A stretch of 64,000 nt of DNA, taken from the NCBI GenBank assembly GCA_023053685.1, contig JALIGW010000026.1:2882742-2946741 (forward strand). The letters run 5' to 3'. Source of the DNA: Diadophis punctatus similis (lineage: Eukaryota; Chordata; Lepidosauria; Squamata; Dipsadidae). The position numbers and the translations under genes were made by a program. Numbering within the stretch: position 1 is the first letter of the stretch; every line of letters starts with the position of its first letter. This document shows, in pieces, positions 16,458-36,612 of this stretch. Under the pieces are notes generated by a model, which did no database searches, was not told the origin of the DNA, and saw only the letters and a program-made list of their open reading frames with translations.

Positions 16458-16919
16458 ATGTTGGGTTTATATGCAATTTGGTAATATCTTGGTATTGCGG
16501 GAGAGGCAGCTTTGCAGAAATTCAAGCTGTGGCTTTAACTGCACAGAATTTATATCCTTACAAACTTTGTCTTCCATTTCTGCAGTTCTGCCATGCAATA
16601 TCTTGAATTTTCCTAAATTCAGTTCCAGAAAAATCTCTTGCCTTCCTATCTTAGAAGAGTTACAGTAGACTGTCTCCTTAAACCAAGAATGTGGTTGTTT
16701 GATTTAAGGCTACCATGTTATGCTGATGGCAAACAGTTTGCTTAACTGTTTAATTAAATTAAACATGGTTTAAACTTGTATAGCTTCACTGCATGCACAC
16801 AAAGCAAGGAGAATAATCAACCAAGAACTTTTATGTCTTCCAATTTAAAAATTGAAATTGCATTTCGACCAAATGGTTCTTACTCCTAAGTAAATCTTAA
16901 TAAGAATGCAGTTTCACCA

Positions 16920-17103
16920 CCTGACGTTTCATTACCAAACTAAGTAACATCGTCAGTGCTGGAAGGGAGTGGGGTTTGTGAAGTGGAGGAAGATGACCGT
17001 GGGGTCCTTGGTGCTCTCTGAGCTTGGTGGCTTTCTTGCAAACGGTCCATTACCAAATGCACTGATGACGTTACCTAGTTTGGTAACGAAACGTCTGCAA
17101 GAA
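16920..17103. repeat. Family C inverted-repeat element
   Basis: ACGTTTCATTACCAAAC (16924) and its inverse GGTAACGAAACGTCTGCAAG (17083) face each other across about 110 bp. Confidence 0.65.
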
Positions 17104-18250
17104 TTATGTTCTCTTCTTATGTTTTCCTAGCTAGCTTTCTCCGTTCACTCGCTGGCAAAACTAGCTGGTATATTTCAAGATTGGCCAATAATGCAGCTTC
17201 ACTCCAAAATAAAAAAAGCATGGAAGAACTGACTGAATTTTAAAGTTTGTTGGGGTGGGGGAAGGGGAAGAAAAAGCAGAGATAAGCATATGGAGAAGGA
17301 GAGATAAAACACTTCTGTGTCTTGAGGACACGAGGTTGGAGCTTGCATCCAACACTCCGGAACGGGACTTGGGTTGGAAGAGTTAAGTATTTTTGAGTGT
17401 TAGAGGCTGGAATTGGAAAACTGCAAATAGCATATCTCACAAAATGACACGATGGGAAGATTGGACCTCCGAACCGCATCTTCTGCGGCGGCAAACATTT
17501 TTCAAGAGCGTATCTCTTGAAATCATCATTTTTGCCCCCTTTTTTAAATTGAGAAAGGGAGAAAGTAGAAGGATTTGAAGCTTTGCTTCCAATTCTCATT
17601 CAACAGATGACCTCTTCTGTCTTTCTCTGTCCATTCTCCCATGCTTGTAGTTTGCTGTAATCTGATAAGACAGGCCCAAATTCAACAGGAAAAGTTTTCT
17701 GTTTCGCAGGAACAGGACCAGTCACACCTGCTGAATGTTTGCCCGGTTGATAAACCCTGCCAAGTCACCACCTCGGTCTGTATTGTATAGATGAGTTGAA
17801 GCAGCTCACCTCATCACACTATTGGGAGCGGAGCCTCCACAAGGCGCTATTCAAATGCTCCAAATTTGGATAAATTTCTCCAACTCTGCAAGAGACCTTT
17901 GACCTTATTGCAAATAGTGTGTTTGTGTGTGTGTATGTGTGTGTCTTCCAAAGAAGGGTGGGAATTCATTCAATTAATTTCATTGCTTATCAGACAGTGG
18001 GTGACCACTTGTCAATGATAAATTTTTACTTATCAAAATTTGGTGACAGCATATTCTTCCCACGCTGCTTCTCACTTTGAGATCTGGCTGGGATTGCATC
18101 TTTACAATCATGGTTTCTTTCACCAGGGTTTGTTCAAAAAAGAGCTACGTTCAGTCATTCATTCGGCATGGCCTCGTGGGCTGTAACTAGCCACGGAGTT
18201 TGCAAGCTTAACCAGTGGTTGGTTCCTTACCCAGCATGATTTAATTCTCC
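17104..18250. other. TSC1-GFI1B spacer, nothing recognised
   Basis: No coding exon, microsatellite or named repeat seen, apart from a short GT run near 17920. Confidence 0.4.
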
Positions 18251-18522
18251 AAAGCCCCTGAGGGTAGAACAAGAAGCAATGGGTGGAAACTAAAAAAGGA
18301 GAGAAGCAACTTAGAACTAAGGAGAAATTTCCTGACAGTTAGGACAATTAATCAGTGGAACAGCTTGCCTCCAGAAGTTGTGAATGCTCCAACACTGGAA
18401 GTTTTTAAGAAGGTGTTGGATAACCATTTGTCTGAAGTGATGTAGGGTTTCTTGCCTAAGCAGGGGGTTGGACTAGAAGACCTCCAAGGTCCCTTCCAAT
18501 TCTGTTATTATTATTATTAATA
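18250..18522 (+). mobile_element. CR1/L3-type LINE 3' end
   Basis: Runs from AAAGCCCCTGAGGGTAGAAC to the TTCCAATTCTGTTATTATTA tail and encodes the last 50 or so residues of CR1 ORF2. Confidence 0.85.
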
Positions 18523-18785
18523 AGGCATACAAGCTAGGTTTTTCTGTACGAACCTTCGTAGCCATAGTCCTTTAACCAATCTGGGAAGAAAAACATATAT
18601 CCCCAAAAGCTAAGATTGAGGCTGTATTTTCTTTGGTAACGGACACTAGAATTGTATCGCTGTCATTTCTGCATGGAGTCACTGTAAGAGAAAACACAAA
18701 CATTCATGCAAATAAGCGAATGGTTTATTACTTTCCAGTTTATTATAGTTTTGCATAGATTGTGCCAAACGTTTGGAGGAAATAG

Positions 18786-19164
18786 AGACAGTCCTCAATC
18801 AACCTACGGCCACAACTGAGCCAACATTTTCACTGCTAAGCATGACAGTTTTTAAGGGAGTTTTTCTCCCGCTTTACGACCTTTCTTGCCACCGTCGTTA
18901 AGCAAATCCCTGCAGTTGTTAAGTGAGGGACACGGATAATGAAGTGAATCTGGTTTCCCCTTGCTTGTCAGAAGGTCGCAAAGGGGGATCACGTGACCCC
19001 AGGATGCTGCAACCGGTCATAAATATGAGTCAGTTTCCCAAGCATCTGAGTTCTGATCACGTGACCGTGGGGGAATGCTGCCACGGTTGTAAGTGTGAAA
19101 AACGATCCTAAGTCACTATATTCAGTGCCGTTGTCATAACAGTCGCTAAACGAGAAGTACCTGT
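18786..19164. mobile_element. Family A MITE, full length
   Basis: Opens ACAGTCCTCAATCAACCTAC and ends CGAGAAGTACCTGTGA. The best intact example in the window, about 380 bp, upstream of GFI1B. Confidence 0.8.
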
Positions 19165-19212
19165 GAAGATATTCATGGCCCGTTCAGAAGAACGTGCAAA
19201 GATTTAGAGGTG

Positions 19213-19221
19213 GGTTGGAGA

Positions 19222-19288
<67 letters not shown>

Positions 19289-19508
19289 GGAGAGAAAGAG
19301 AGAGAGAGAGAGAAAGCGAGAGAGAAAGAGAGAGGAGAGAGAGAGAGGAGAAAGAGAAAGAGGAGAGAGAGAGAAAGAGAGAGAGGAGAGAGAAAGAGAG
19401 AGAGGAGAGAGAAAGAGAGAGGGAGAGGGGGGGAGAGAAAGAGAGAGGAGAGAGAGAAGAGAGAGAAAGAGAGAGGAGAGAGAGAGAAAGAGAGAGAGAG
19501 GGAGAGAT
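19213..19508. repeat. GA-rich purine tract
   Basis: About 300 bp of GAGA with AAAG and GGAG interruptions, ending 48 bp before the GFI1B exon acceptor. Open frames on both strands are artefacts. Confidence 0.97.
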
Positions 19509-19596
19509 GGAAGACAAGTTGATAATTCTTCTCCATTCCTCCTCTCTCTTTTACAGCTCACCTTTTTGGGATCTCTGTTCCCGAGGTGAACGGGAG

Positions 19597-27020
<7,424 letters not shown>

Positions 27021-27369
27021 AAGGATTCCTATCGTGGAATGAGCTGTGGCGGATGGTCGGGAACCTGCGCAGCCCAAGAGCTACAGACAGTCCTTGGCCC
27101 AGATTGCAAATCCCACCCACTTCGGCTCTAGCTCCACCCATTTTGCTTCTGATCCCGCCTACTTTGGGCCTTGGCGCCACCCACTGGGGGGGTAGATCTC
27201 CGATTGAATCTACAACCGTGAAAGCCTTTTAGCCCATAAAAAGCCCCGTTGGGTTAAGAATGGTAGAAAAATAATAATAATAATAATAACGGCTTTAAGA
27301 AAGATTATTTTTTCCCTTCTCTTTCACCAAGCAGATATATGGAGTAAAAAGGATTTGAATTGGTTTGCG

Positions 27370-27516
27370 AAGTCAGAGAGAGAGGGAGAGAGAGAGAGAA
27401 AGAGAAAGGAAGGAAGGAAGGAAGAAAGGAAGAAAGAAAGAAAGGAAGGAGAGAGAGAGAAAGAAAAGAAAGAAAGAGAGAGAGAGAAAGGAAAGAAAGA
27501 AAAAGAAAGAAAGAAA

Positions 27517-27588
<72 letters not shown>

Positions 27589-27590
27589 AA
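27370..27590. repeat. GAAA/GGAA microsatellite in the GFI1B 3'UTR region
   Basis: Purine-only tract ending in about 18 clean GAAA units, 350 bp after the stop codon. Confidence 0.95.
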
Positions 27591-27880
27591 ATCTGGATTT
27601 ACTGTGTTTCTTTGGGCTTTGCAATGCAACACTGTTCGGATTAGAAGACTAAGTTAAGGGGAAATGTTTAGGAGATGTCACTGGGTTGAATAGGCAAGGC
27701 AAATCTGCAAAACTACCCATAAAAACCAAATCAGACACCAGGTTTCCATGGTAGAAGACAAAGGATCTGGTGTTCATGGATATTTCCATCGCTATCCATG
27801 ATTTACATGATCCATTGTGCAAAGGTATCAAGATTTTGCCTCTGTTTGAATCTCTGTTTCCTGAAAAAAAAAATGAAGTC

Positions 27881-27886
27881 AATAAA
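27881..27886 (+). terminator. Candidate GFI1B poly(A) signal AATAAA
   Basis: First canonical AATAAA after the stop at 27020, giving a 3'UTR of about 0.9 kb that would include the GAAA tract at 27370-27590. Not proven to be used. Confidence 0.5.
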
Positions 27887-28026
27887 TGCTGTTAAGAAAC
27901 AATTTGAGTCATGAAACCTCCTTTGGCATTGGTGAAAGAGTTTGACACCCCAGGACATATTCAGACAACACATCAAACCCTAATCCAGGTTAACACGGCA
28001 TAATAGATGTGCTTCACACCGTAGAA

Positions 28027-28291
28027 CAGTGGTGGGTTGCTACTGGTTCGGACCGGTTCTTTAGAACCGGTAGCGGAAATTTACCGCTGCTCGCCAAACC
28101 GGCAGCGATGACTCCCAAACGGGTCCTCTGGTCGCCATGGATTGCCAAAAAACCCTCTGCGCATGCGCAAAGTCTTCTGCGCATACGCAGAGGGTCATTT
28201 CCGGGTGTTTTGCACCATGTGAAGGGGCGTAAAAACGCGCACTTCCATCGCGATGCAAACCGGTAGGGAAGGTAAATTGAACCCACTCCTG
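28027..28291. mobile_element. Family B hAT-type MITE with NRF1-like hairpin
   Basis: Ends CAGTGGTGGGTT and AACCCACTCCTG, flanked by CCGTAGAA (28019-28026) and CCGTAGAG (28292-28299). TGCGCATGCGCA is at 28158-28169, in an 18-bp inverted repeat with ACCCTCTGCG arms. Confidence 0.85.
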
Positions 28292-28394
28292 CCGTAGAGC
28301 TGTGCAAGGAATCAAACCGGCTCGAGGCTTACTATTTCGGGCTAGATCACCCAGTGAATTAGGACGTGGTTTTATTCCCACATCACAGTAAACT

Positions 28395-28860
28395 CAGATT
28401 AACGAAACAGATTCAATTAACGGCCACGTTATTCCCTGAGGAACGGCAACGATTCGTTTTAACCCCCACGGCAAAAAGTATTCGTAAAATCGGGCGCGAC
28501 TCGCTGAACAAACGCCTCGCTTAGCAGCAGAAATGCAACCATGGCAAAGCGGTCGTAAAATAGACCAGGACTCACTTGGACGCCCGCCAATTTTGGAAAT
28601 AAAAGTTCAGGGCGATGTCGTGGTGGCCTCCGACGATGTCACCAATGTGGACAAAGTCAGCCTGTCATTTGCGCCTCTGTTTTTCCCCAAGGTTGGGAAC
28701 CTGCCATCTTTGGAGTGGGGTGGGAAACAGACATAAGTACATGCCAGTTGCCAAACGTCTGAATTTTGATCACATGACCCACGGGGATATTGCAAAGTTA
28801 TGGAAAACAATCTTAAGTCCGTTTCCTCAGTGGCATTGTAACTTTGTCTGTAATCCATCT
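28395..28860. mobile_element. Family A MITE, two diverged pieces
   Basis: 28395-28600 and 28720-28850 match opposite halves. The DNA between them is unassigned. Confidence 0.5.
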
Positions 28861-29390
28861 ACAGCTTGTTAGGGGAAGGCAGCGGAAAGGAGTAACAGTA
28901 AATACACAAAGACGCATACATTGTTTTTCCTGGAATGGCCCTCCGGCCATCACTTTGCATGACCCTGATTTGCTAACCAAAGCAGGCCATCCAAAGATCG
29001 CTGTCAGAGGCGGGGAGGTGTGTTGGGCAAGAGAAGCCGAGTTCGGAGAACTGGTTTCTCTGCGGCTCCCGCTTGGATGAGATTTTGGCATCGGCTTCGG
29101 TCTTGCCTTGGTTAACTGTCAGTCAAATGTTGCGGGTGGGGTGGGGGGAATTGTTAAGGGAGGCGAACGACAAAGAAGTGTTGCTGGAGGTGGGATTCGA
29201 ATTTGCTTGCTTTCTTCTGAGAAAGGAGAAGTGTGTGGATTCCCATGCAGGAACCTTCAGTCCCGTGGAAGGTTTTGAGGGTGGAGAAGGACAAGGGGTC
29301 CTGAAATACTGCGCGCTTACCCCCCCCCTCTTTAAAATAACTTTAATAGGTTTTAAAATAATGGAAACCAAGAAGAACTTCTAATTAAGA
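28861..29390. other. GFI1B-GTF3C5 spacer, nothing recognised
   Basis: No exon or repeat family seen. Confidence 0.4.
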
Positions 29391-29394
29391 GAGA

Positions 29395-29503
29395 AGAGAA
29401 GAGAAAAACTAAAGAATGGAAAAGAAGCCAAGTGAGGAAGGAAGGAAGACAGGGAGGGAGGGAGGGAGGGAAGGTAAGAGAAAGAAAGGAAATACAGAAA
29501 GAA

Positions 29504-29575
<72 letters not shown>

Positions 29576-29830
29576 AAAAGAAAAAGAAAAAGAAAAAGAA
29601 AAAGAAAGAAAAAAGAAAAAAGAAAAAAGAAAAAAGGGAAGGAAGGACAGATGGAAGGGGAAGGGGAAGAGGGAGAAAGAAAAGTAAAGAAAAAGGAAAA
29701 GAAAGAAAGAAAGAAAAAGAAAGAAAGAAATAAAGAAAGATGGGAAGGATGGAAGGAAGGGGAAGGGGAAGAAAGAAAGAAGGAAAAAAGAGAAAAGAGA
29801 AAGAAAGAGAAAGAAGGAAGGAAGTCAAAT
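29395..29830. repeat. GAAA/GAAAA purine tract
   Basis: About 430 bp, nearly all purine on the plus strand. Confidence 0.97.
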
Positions 29831-30299
29831 GACTTCTGTCTTTCTTTTACCATGGATATTAGTATATATTTACATTAAACTCTCATTCTAAGTTTACAAC
29901 ATAGCATTCATTTTTGTCTTTTATATCATCCCTGTTGAAAAAGCTTGCAAAGCAAAGAGGATTGATGTGTGAAAGTGCAGCTTGGAAATCTGAAGCGATC
30001 GAGGGGTTGGGTTGACGACCTGTTTGGAGTGATAAGTTTATCGGGCCTCGCCGGCTGTCAACGGTCAGAACGCCTGTTTGGGAGGAGAGGGACCAGCTCC
30101 CAGGGCAAGATAGGTCAGCCTCGGTCTTATCAACCACGGTCTCAATGAGATGAGTCTCCTTCCCCTCCGAGCAGGCAGATTGACAGCAGTGGGGAGAGTG
30201 AAAGACAAATGCCAAATCTCTCCAAAACTCTTTTCTTCCCCTCCCACCCCCTTGCCTCTCATTTTAATTAAGAATTTTGATCATAATAGTAAAATCTAA

Positions 30300-30745
30300 T
30301 ACAAGAGAAGAGAAAAGAGGAGGGAAAGGGGACAAGGGAAAGGGGAGAGGAGAGGGAAAGGAAAGGAAAGGAAAGGAGGAAGAAAAGGGAAAGGAAAAGA
30401 AAGAAAAGGAAAGGAAGAAAAGGGAAGGGGAAGGGGAAAGGGAAGAGAAAGAAAGGGAAAGAAAAAGAAAGGGGAGGGAAAGGAAGGGAAGGGAAAGGAA
30501 AGGAAGAAAAGAGAAATGGAAGGAAAGGGAAGGGAAGGGAAAGGAAGGAAAGGGAAGGAAAGGAAAGGAAAGGAAAGGAAGAAAAGGGAAGGGGAAAGGG
30601 AAGAGAAGGAAAGGAAAGCTAGGGAGGGAAGGGAGAAGGGAATGAAAGAAGGAGAGGAGAGGAAAGCTAGAGAAGGAAAGGAAAAGAAAGGGGGAAAGGG
30701 AAAGGGAAGGGAAGGAAACAAGGAAGCAAGGAAAGGAAAAAAAGA
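30300..30745. repeat. GGAAA-rich purine tract
   Basis: About 440 bp of GGAAA, GGGAA and GAAAG units, with very few pyrimidines. Confidence 0.97.
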
Positions 30746-31930
30746 TTCTTATTTTTTTATTTACAATATATCTTTTTTCCCTCTGGAATACTCCAAGAGG
30801 CTAACAATCTAACATAAGATATCGCAATTTAAAAAGATAATTTATGTAATGACAACTGCCTCACTGGCTGCATTCCACAGTGACTGAACAATTATTTGCT
30901 GCTTGCTGGATTGAAATGGGGAGGGAGGGATTAGGTGGAAGAGCAGTGGATGATGGGTTTAGCCAAGCACACGGAGTGTGCTTCAATGATACCAGGGGGG
31001 GAGGGGTCATATGTGGGGCCCCAAGACATGATGTACGAACAGCTTACAAGAAAGTTTTTGGTTTTTTTTCCAGATCATTTCCAAGCGAGCTCACTTATCT
31101 GCTGTCCCAAATTTGCGGCTTTCATTTCATTTTTGGCTACCGCTTAAAAAAACCCAGCATGCTTCCTTCCTTTCTGCCCAAAGCAAACTATCTTTCAGGA
31201 GCAGGAAATTTTTAAAAAATAGCAAGAAAACCGCCGGGAACCCACAGCTGAATAAAGCTGTCCAACAGATGATTGTATCCCCAAGCATCCTGTGGGTTCC
31301 ACCTGTCAATCACCCACTCCCAAGAACACTGAAAAATCCTTTGTGTTCAAGAAATTGAAGAGTGCTTTAGTGATGTTCATCCATCGTGTTCGAAGAGGAC
31401 CTTGACATCTATCAATTGGGTGGGTGGGTGTCAAGACTCGCACGTGAATTGGATTAAAGTGAGGGAGAGGTGCGCATAGTCAGCCTCACTCTCTCTTCCC
31501 AGATTCCATCTTGCTCCAAATAGCAGGACAAGAGTCGAGACAGTTGGAGATGGGCTGGGCGCAGTGGTTGACCAGGGCGTCTCTCATGTCTTGCCGTGCT
31601 CTTAGCGTACCACATCGCTTGCAGAGACCGCCTTCGTGACCGTTGACCTATTCTAGTAGGTTTCATCCGCTCAGTCCGCCGGAATCTGTCTTCACATGCT
31701 CGGGATAGACAAGTCCCTATCTCACCGAAGGTCGATGACCCAATGGCTACTCTCAACCTGGTTTGGCCAGCCTGTCGAAGCTGTTGCCCGGGGTGTGGCC
31801 GCTGCGCATGCTACAGCTGCTAGGAGCCACAGGTGAGAGCTGAGTGACAGGTGGGGACCAAAGGTGAACGAGCTGCCCTAACAGCTGCCCTAAAATGAGC
31901 TGCCGTAAAAGGACACGACATGCCCCTACA
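30746..31930. other. GFI1B-GTF3C5 spacer, partly repeat-like, unassigned
   Basis: 30746-31380 holds nothing recognised. 31381-31930 is CpG-richer and non-repetitive, with the look of an old LINE body, but no family motif was identified. Confidence 0.35.
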
Positions 31931-32014
31931 CCAGAGGTGCTACCCCTCCCTGAGCACCCCATACACCCCTACACATCAAAGTAGTCAAGGTGTTAATGAA
32001 TTTTAGTCCAAATA

Positions 32015-32400
32015 GTTGGATTAGAAGACCTCTAAGGGGTCTAGAAGACCTCCAAGGAACTGGAAGATGCCCAAGGGGTCTTGAGGGGCTGCCACACAGG
32101 AGAGAGGGGGTCAGCCTATTCTCCAAAGCACCTGAGGATAGAACAAGAAGCAACAGATGGAAACTCATCAAGGAGAGATTCAACCTAGAACTAAGGAGAA
32201 ATTTCCTGACAGTGAGAACAATTAATCAGTGGAACGACTTGCCACCAGAGCTGTGGGTGCTTCATCACTGGAGGTTTTTAAGAAGAGACTGGACAGTCAT
32301 TTGTCTGAAATGGTATAGGTTCTCCTGCTTGAGCAGGGGGCTGGACTAGAGGACCTCCAAGGTCCCTCCCAACTCTGTTCTTCTAGCAACTCTTTGGTGC
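32015..32400 (+). mobile_element. CR1/L3-type LINE 3' end, diverged
   Basis: Encodes [19 protein letters not shown] and ends GGACTAGAGGACCTCCAAGG. Confidence 0.8.
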
Positions 32401-32514
32401 ACCCACTTTGGCAAATATAAATAATCTTGCTGGCAAACTTACTAGGAACTGTCTTCTCCAAAACATATTTATTTATTTAAAAATATTTGCACTGTATGCC
32501 TCCCCCTATCTTAT

Positions 32515-33150
32515 ACAAGTAGTCTTTGACTTGCAACCATTCCTTTAGTGACCATTTGAAGTCACAACGGCACTGAAAAAAGTGACCTATGACCATTTTT
32601 CACACTTACGACCGTTGCAGCATCCCCGTGGTCATGTGATCAAGATTCAGACGCTTGGCAACTGACTCATATTTATGACGGCCGCAGTGCCCCGGGATCA
32701 CATGATTTTTTTTTGCGAACCACATCAATGGGGAAGCCAGATTCACTTAATACAGAACAGCTGCAGTGATTCCCTTAACAACGGTGGCAAGAAAGGTCAT
32801 AAAAGATAGAGCCGAGGTGGCGCAGCGGTTAGAGTGTAGTACTGCAGGCCACTTTAGCTGACACTGATCCGCAGGTCAGCGGTTCAAATCTCACCGGCTC
32901 AAGGTTGACTCAGCCTTCCATCCTTCCGAGGTAGGTAAAATGAGGACCCAGATTGTTGGGGGCAATATAAATATACATTGCTTACTTCTGTAAACCGCTT
33001 AGAGAGTGCTTTCACTGTGAGGCGGTATATAAATCTCACTAATAAATAAATAAATAAATAAATAAAATGGGGCAAAACTCCCATAACTTGTCTCACTTAA
33101 GCAACAGAAATGCTGGCCTCAGTTGCGGTCGTAAGTCAAGGACTCCCTTG
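32515..33150. mobile_element. Family A MITE split by a SINE
   Basis: The halves 32515-32805 and 33066-33150 rejoin as one element (GGTCATAAAA ... TGGGGCAAAACTC). Confidence 0.8.
32808..33065 (+). mobile_element. Sauria/BovB-type SINE inside a family A MITE
   Basis: Full copy, GCCGAGGTGGCGCAGCGGTT through an AAATA tail. Confidence 0.88.
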
Positions 33151-33344
33151 TAGTACAGCTCTGAGAGGCTTGTAGCAACAATAAAACCACAAATGGGAGA
33201 GCTACCCAAAAACCAAACTAAAACCAGCCGATACAATCGTCTAGAAGATCACAATTTTTGGTAGAGAATCGGGGAAGGAAAAAAACCAATGCGATTTTCT
33301 TTCCTTTGTAGCTGTCTAAAAAGCTTGATCTGAAATTCTCTCTC

Positions 33345-33568
33345 ATCTGTGGTTAGAGTGCAGCACTGCAGGCTACTTCAGCTGACTGCTAGCTGCAGTT
33401 TGGCAGTTCAAATCTCCACCGGCTCAAGGTTGACTCAGCCATCCAACCTTCCGAGGTGGGTAAAATGAGGACCCAGAGTGTTGCGGGGCAAGAGGCTGAG
33501 TCTGTAAACCGCTTAGAGAGGGCTGTAAAGCGGTATTTCAGTCTCTAAGTGCTATTGCTATTGCTATC
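33345..33568 (+). mobile_element. Sauria/BovB-type SINE
   Basis: Lacks the first bases of the head. Ends AAGTGCTATTGCTATTGC. Confidence 0.82.
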
Positions 33569-33824
33569 TCACCGCCTCTTTTCTCCTCCTCAGCCTGCAG
33601 AAATGAAATCCCTCGGAAAGGCTCTGAGTCGCAACAACCACTGTTTTATCACTTCTCACCAACTGCCGCCATTTTCCTTCGCTTTCTCCGCCTGTGGGTG
33701 ATTCAGCAAAATCTTCCTGGGGCAGAAAAACAGGCTGGCAAAGAAGCAAATCACAATGGCAGGTGAGCAAGAGGAAGCGAAAGAATATATTGCAACAGGG
33801 AGACTGGGTCACTGGATTGGGAAT

Positions 33825-35670
33825 TGAATGGAATGGAATAGAATGGAATGGAATAGAATAGAATAGAATTTGGAATAGAATAGAATAGAATAGAATAGAA
33901 TAGAATAGAATAGAATAGAATAGAATAGAATAGAATATAGAATGGAATAGAATGGAATGGAATAGAATAGAATAGAATTTGGAATAGAATAGAATAGAAT
34001 AGAATAGAATAGAATTTGGAATAGAATAGAATAGAATAGAATATAGAATAGAATAGAATAGAATAGAATAGAATAGAATAGAATTTGGAATAGAATAGAA
34101 TAGAATATAGAATAGAATAGAATAGAATAGAATAGAATAGAATTTGGAATAGAATAGAATAGAATAGAATAGAATAGAATAGAATAGAATAGAATAGAAT
34201 AGAATAGAATATAGAATAGAATAGAATAGAATAGAATAGAATAGAATAGAATAGAATAGAATAGAATAGAATTTGGAATAGAATAGAATAGAATATAGAA
34301 TAGAATAGAATAGAATAGAATAGAATAGAATAGAATTTGGAATAGAATAGAATAGAATAGAACAGAATAGAATAGAATAGAATAGAATAGAATATAGAAT
34401 GGAATAGAATGGAATGGAATAGAATAGAATAGAATAGAATTTGGAATAGAATAGAATAGAATAGAATAGAATAGAATAGAATAGAATAGAATTTGGAATA
34501 GAATAGAATAGAATAGAATAGAATAGAATAGAATAGAATAGAATAGAATAGAATATAGAATGGAATAGAATAGAATAGAATAGAATAGAATATAGAATAG
34601 AATAGAATAGAATAGAATAGAATATAGAATAGAATAGAATAGAATAGAATAGAATAGAATTTGGAATAGAATAGAATAGAATAGAATAGAATAGAATAGA
34701 ATAGAATAGAATAGAATATAGAATGGAATAGAATGGAATGGAATAGAATAGAATAGAATTTGGAATAGAATAGAATAGAATAGAATAGAATATAGAATAG
34801 AATAGAATAGAATAGAATAGAATTTGGAATAGAATAGAATAGAATAGAATAGAATAGAATAGAATAGAATTTGGAATAGAATGGAATGGAATGGAATGGA
34901 ATAGAATAGAATAGAATAGAATAGAATAGAATAGAATAGAATAGAATAGAATAGAATAGAATTTGGAATAGAATGGAATGGAATGGAATAGAATAGAATA
35001 GAATAGAATAGAATAGAATAGAATAGAATAGAATAGAATAGAATAGAATAGAATAGAATAGAATTTGGAATAGAATAGAATAGAATAGAATAGAATAGAA
35101 TAGAATAGAATAGAATAGAATAGAATAGAATTTGGAATAGAATAGAATAGAATAGAATAGAATTTGGAATAGAATGGAATGGAATGGAATGGAATGGAAT
35201 AGAATAGAATAGAATAGAATAGAATAGAATAGAATAGAATAGAATAGAATAGAATTTGGAATAGAATGGAATGGAATGGAATAGAATAGAATAGAATAGA
35301 ATAGAATAGAATAGAATAGAATAGAATAGAATTTGGAATAGAATGGAATGGAATGGAATGGAATGGAATAGAATAGAATAGAATAGAATAGAATAGAATA
35401 GAATTTGGAATAGAATGGAATGGAATGGAATGGAATAGAATAGAATAGAATAGAATAGAATAGAATTTGGAATAGAATGGAATGGAATGGAATAGAATGG
35501 AATGGAATGGAATGGAATGGAATGGAATAGAATAGAATAGAATAGAATAGAATAGAATAGAATAGAATAGAATAGAATTTGGAATAGAATGGAATGGAAT
35601 GGAATGGAATGGAATAGAATAGAATAGAATAGAATAGAATAGAATAGAATAGAATAGAATAGAATAGAAT
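33825..35670. repeat. 1.85-kb AATAG pentanucleotide array
   Basis: GAATA units with interspersed GAATG units and 7-nt variants GAATTTG (about 22) and GAATATA. It ends in GAATCTTTATTGTCACTT (35667), the 3' tail of a LINE. A 643-codon minus-strand frame is open only because the unit lacks stops. Confidence 0.97.
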
Positions 35671-35817
35671 CTTTATTGTCACTTTAAATGTACACTAATC
35701 AGCATACATTAAAATGAAATTTCGTTGCATTCAGCTCTCAAAAGATAACCATTATGCATATACCCACATATACCCACAAATATGACAGACAAACATCAAA
35801 GTCTAGTTTGAATGTAT

Positions 35818-36329
35818 AGGAAGGGAGGGAGGGAAGGAAGGAAGGAAAGAAGGAAAGGAAAGGGAAGGAGGGAGGGAGGGAGGAGAAAGAAAGAAAAGGA
35901 AGGAGGGAAGAAGGAAAGGAAGGAAGGAAGGATGGATGGGAGGAAGGAAGGAAGGAAAGAAAGACAGGAAAGGAGGGAGGGAGGAGAGAGAAAGAAGGAA
36001 GAAAGAAAGAAGGGAAGGAAGGAATGAGAGAGAGAGAGAGAGAGAAGGAAGGAAGGAAAGAAGGAAAGAAGGAAAGAAGGAAAGAAGGATAGGGAAGGAA
36101 GGAGGGAGGGAGGAAGGAAGGAAGGAAGGGAGAGAGAGAGAAAGAAAAGGAAGGAAGAAGGAAAGGAAGGAAGGAAGGAGGGAGGGAGGAGAGAGAAATA
36201 AAGAAGGAAAGAAAGAAGGAAGAAAGAAGGAAGGATGGGAGGGAGGGAGGGAGGGAAGGGAAGGAAGACAGGGAAATAAGGAGGGAGGGAGGAGAGAGAA
36301 ATGAAGAAGGACAGGAAGGAAGGAAGGAA

Positions 36330-36415
<86 letters not shown>
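35818..36415. repeat. GGAA/GAAA purine tract upstream of GTF3C5
   Basis: About 600 bp, ending in about 20 clean GAAA units 198 bp before the GTF3C5 ATG. Confidence 0.97.
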
Positions 36416-36417
<2 letters not shown>

Positions 36418-36612
36418 CGGGATTACGAGAGTCGGAGAAGGAAGAAAGGAAAGAAACAGGCAGGGCAGCAACCCGCCTCCTGCTTCGAGCAAGGTAGGAA
36501 CTCTCCTTCTTCGGAACCTCATTTGCTTGAGCCGCGTGGCTGCAGGACCCGGGGGGGACGCTTTTAAGGAACGGACCGATCTGTTCTCCTTCGCGTCGGC
36601 ACAGAACCAGCC

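Noticed and set aside
33751..35682. 643-codon open frame on the minus strand
   Set aside because: It is the translation of the AATAG array (FYSIL repeats). The unit has no stop in any minus-strand frame.
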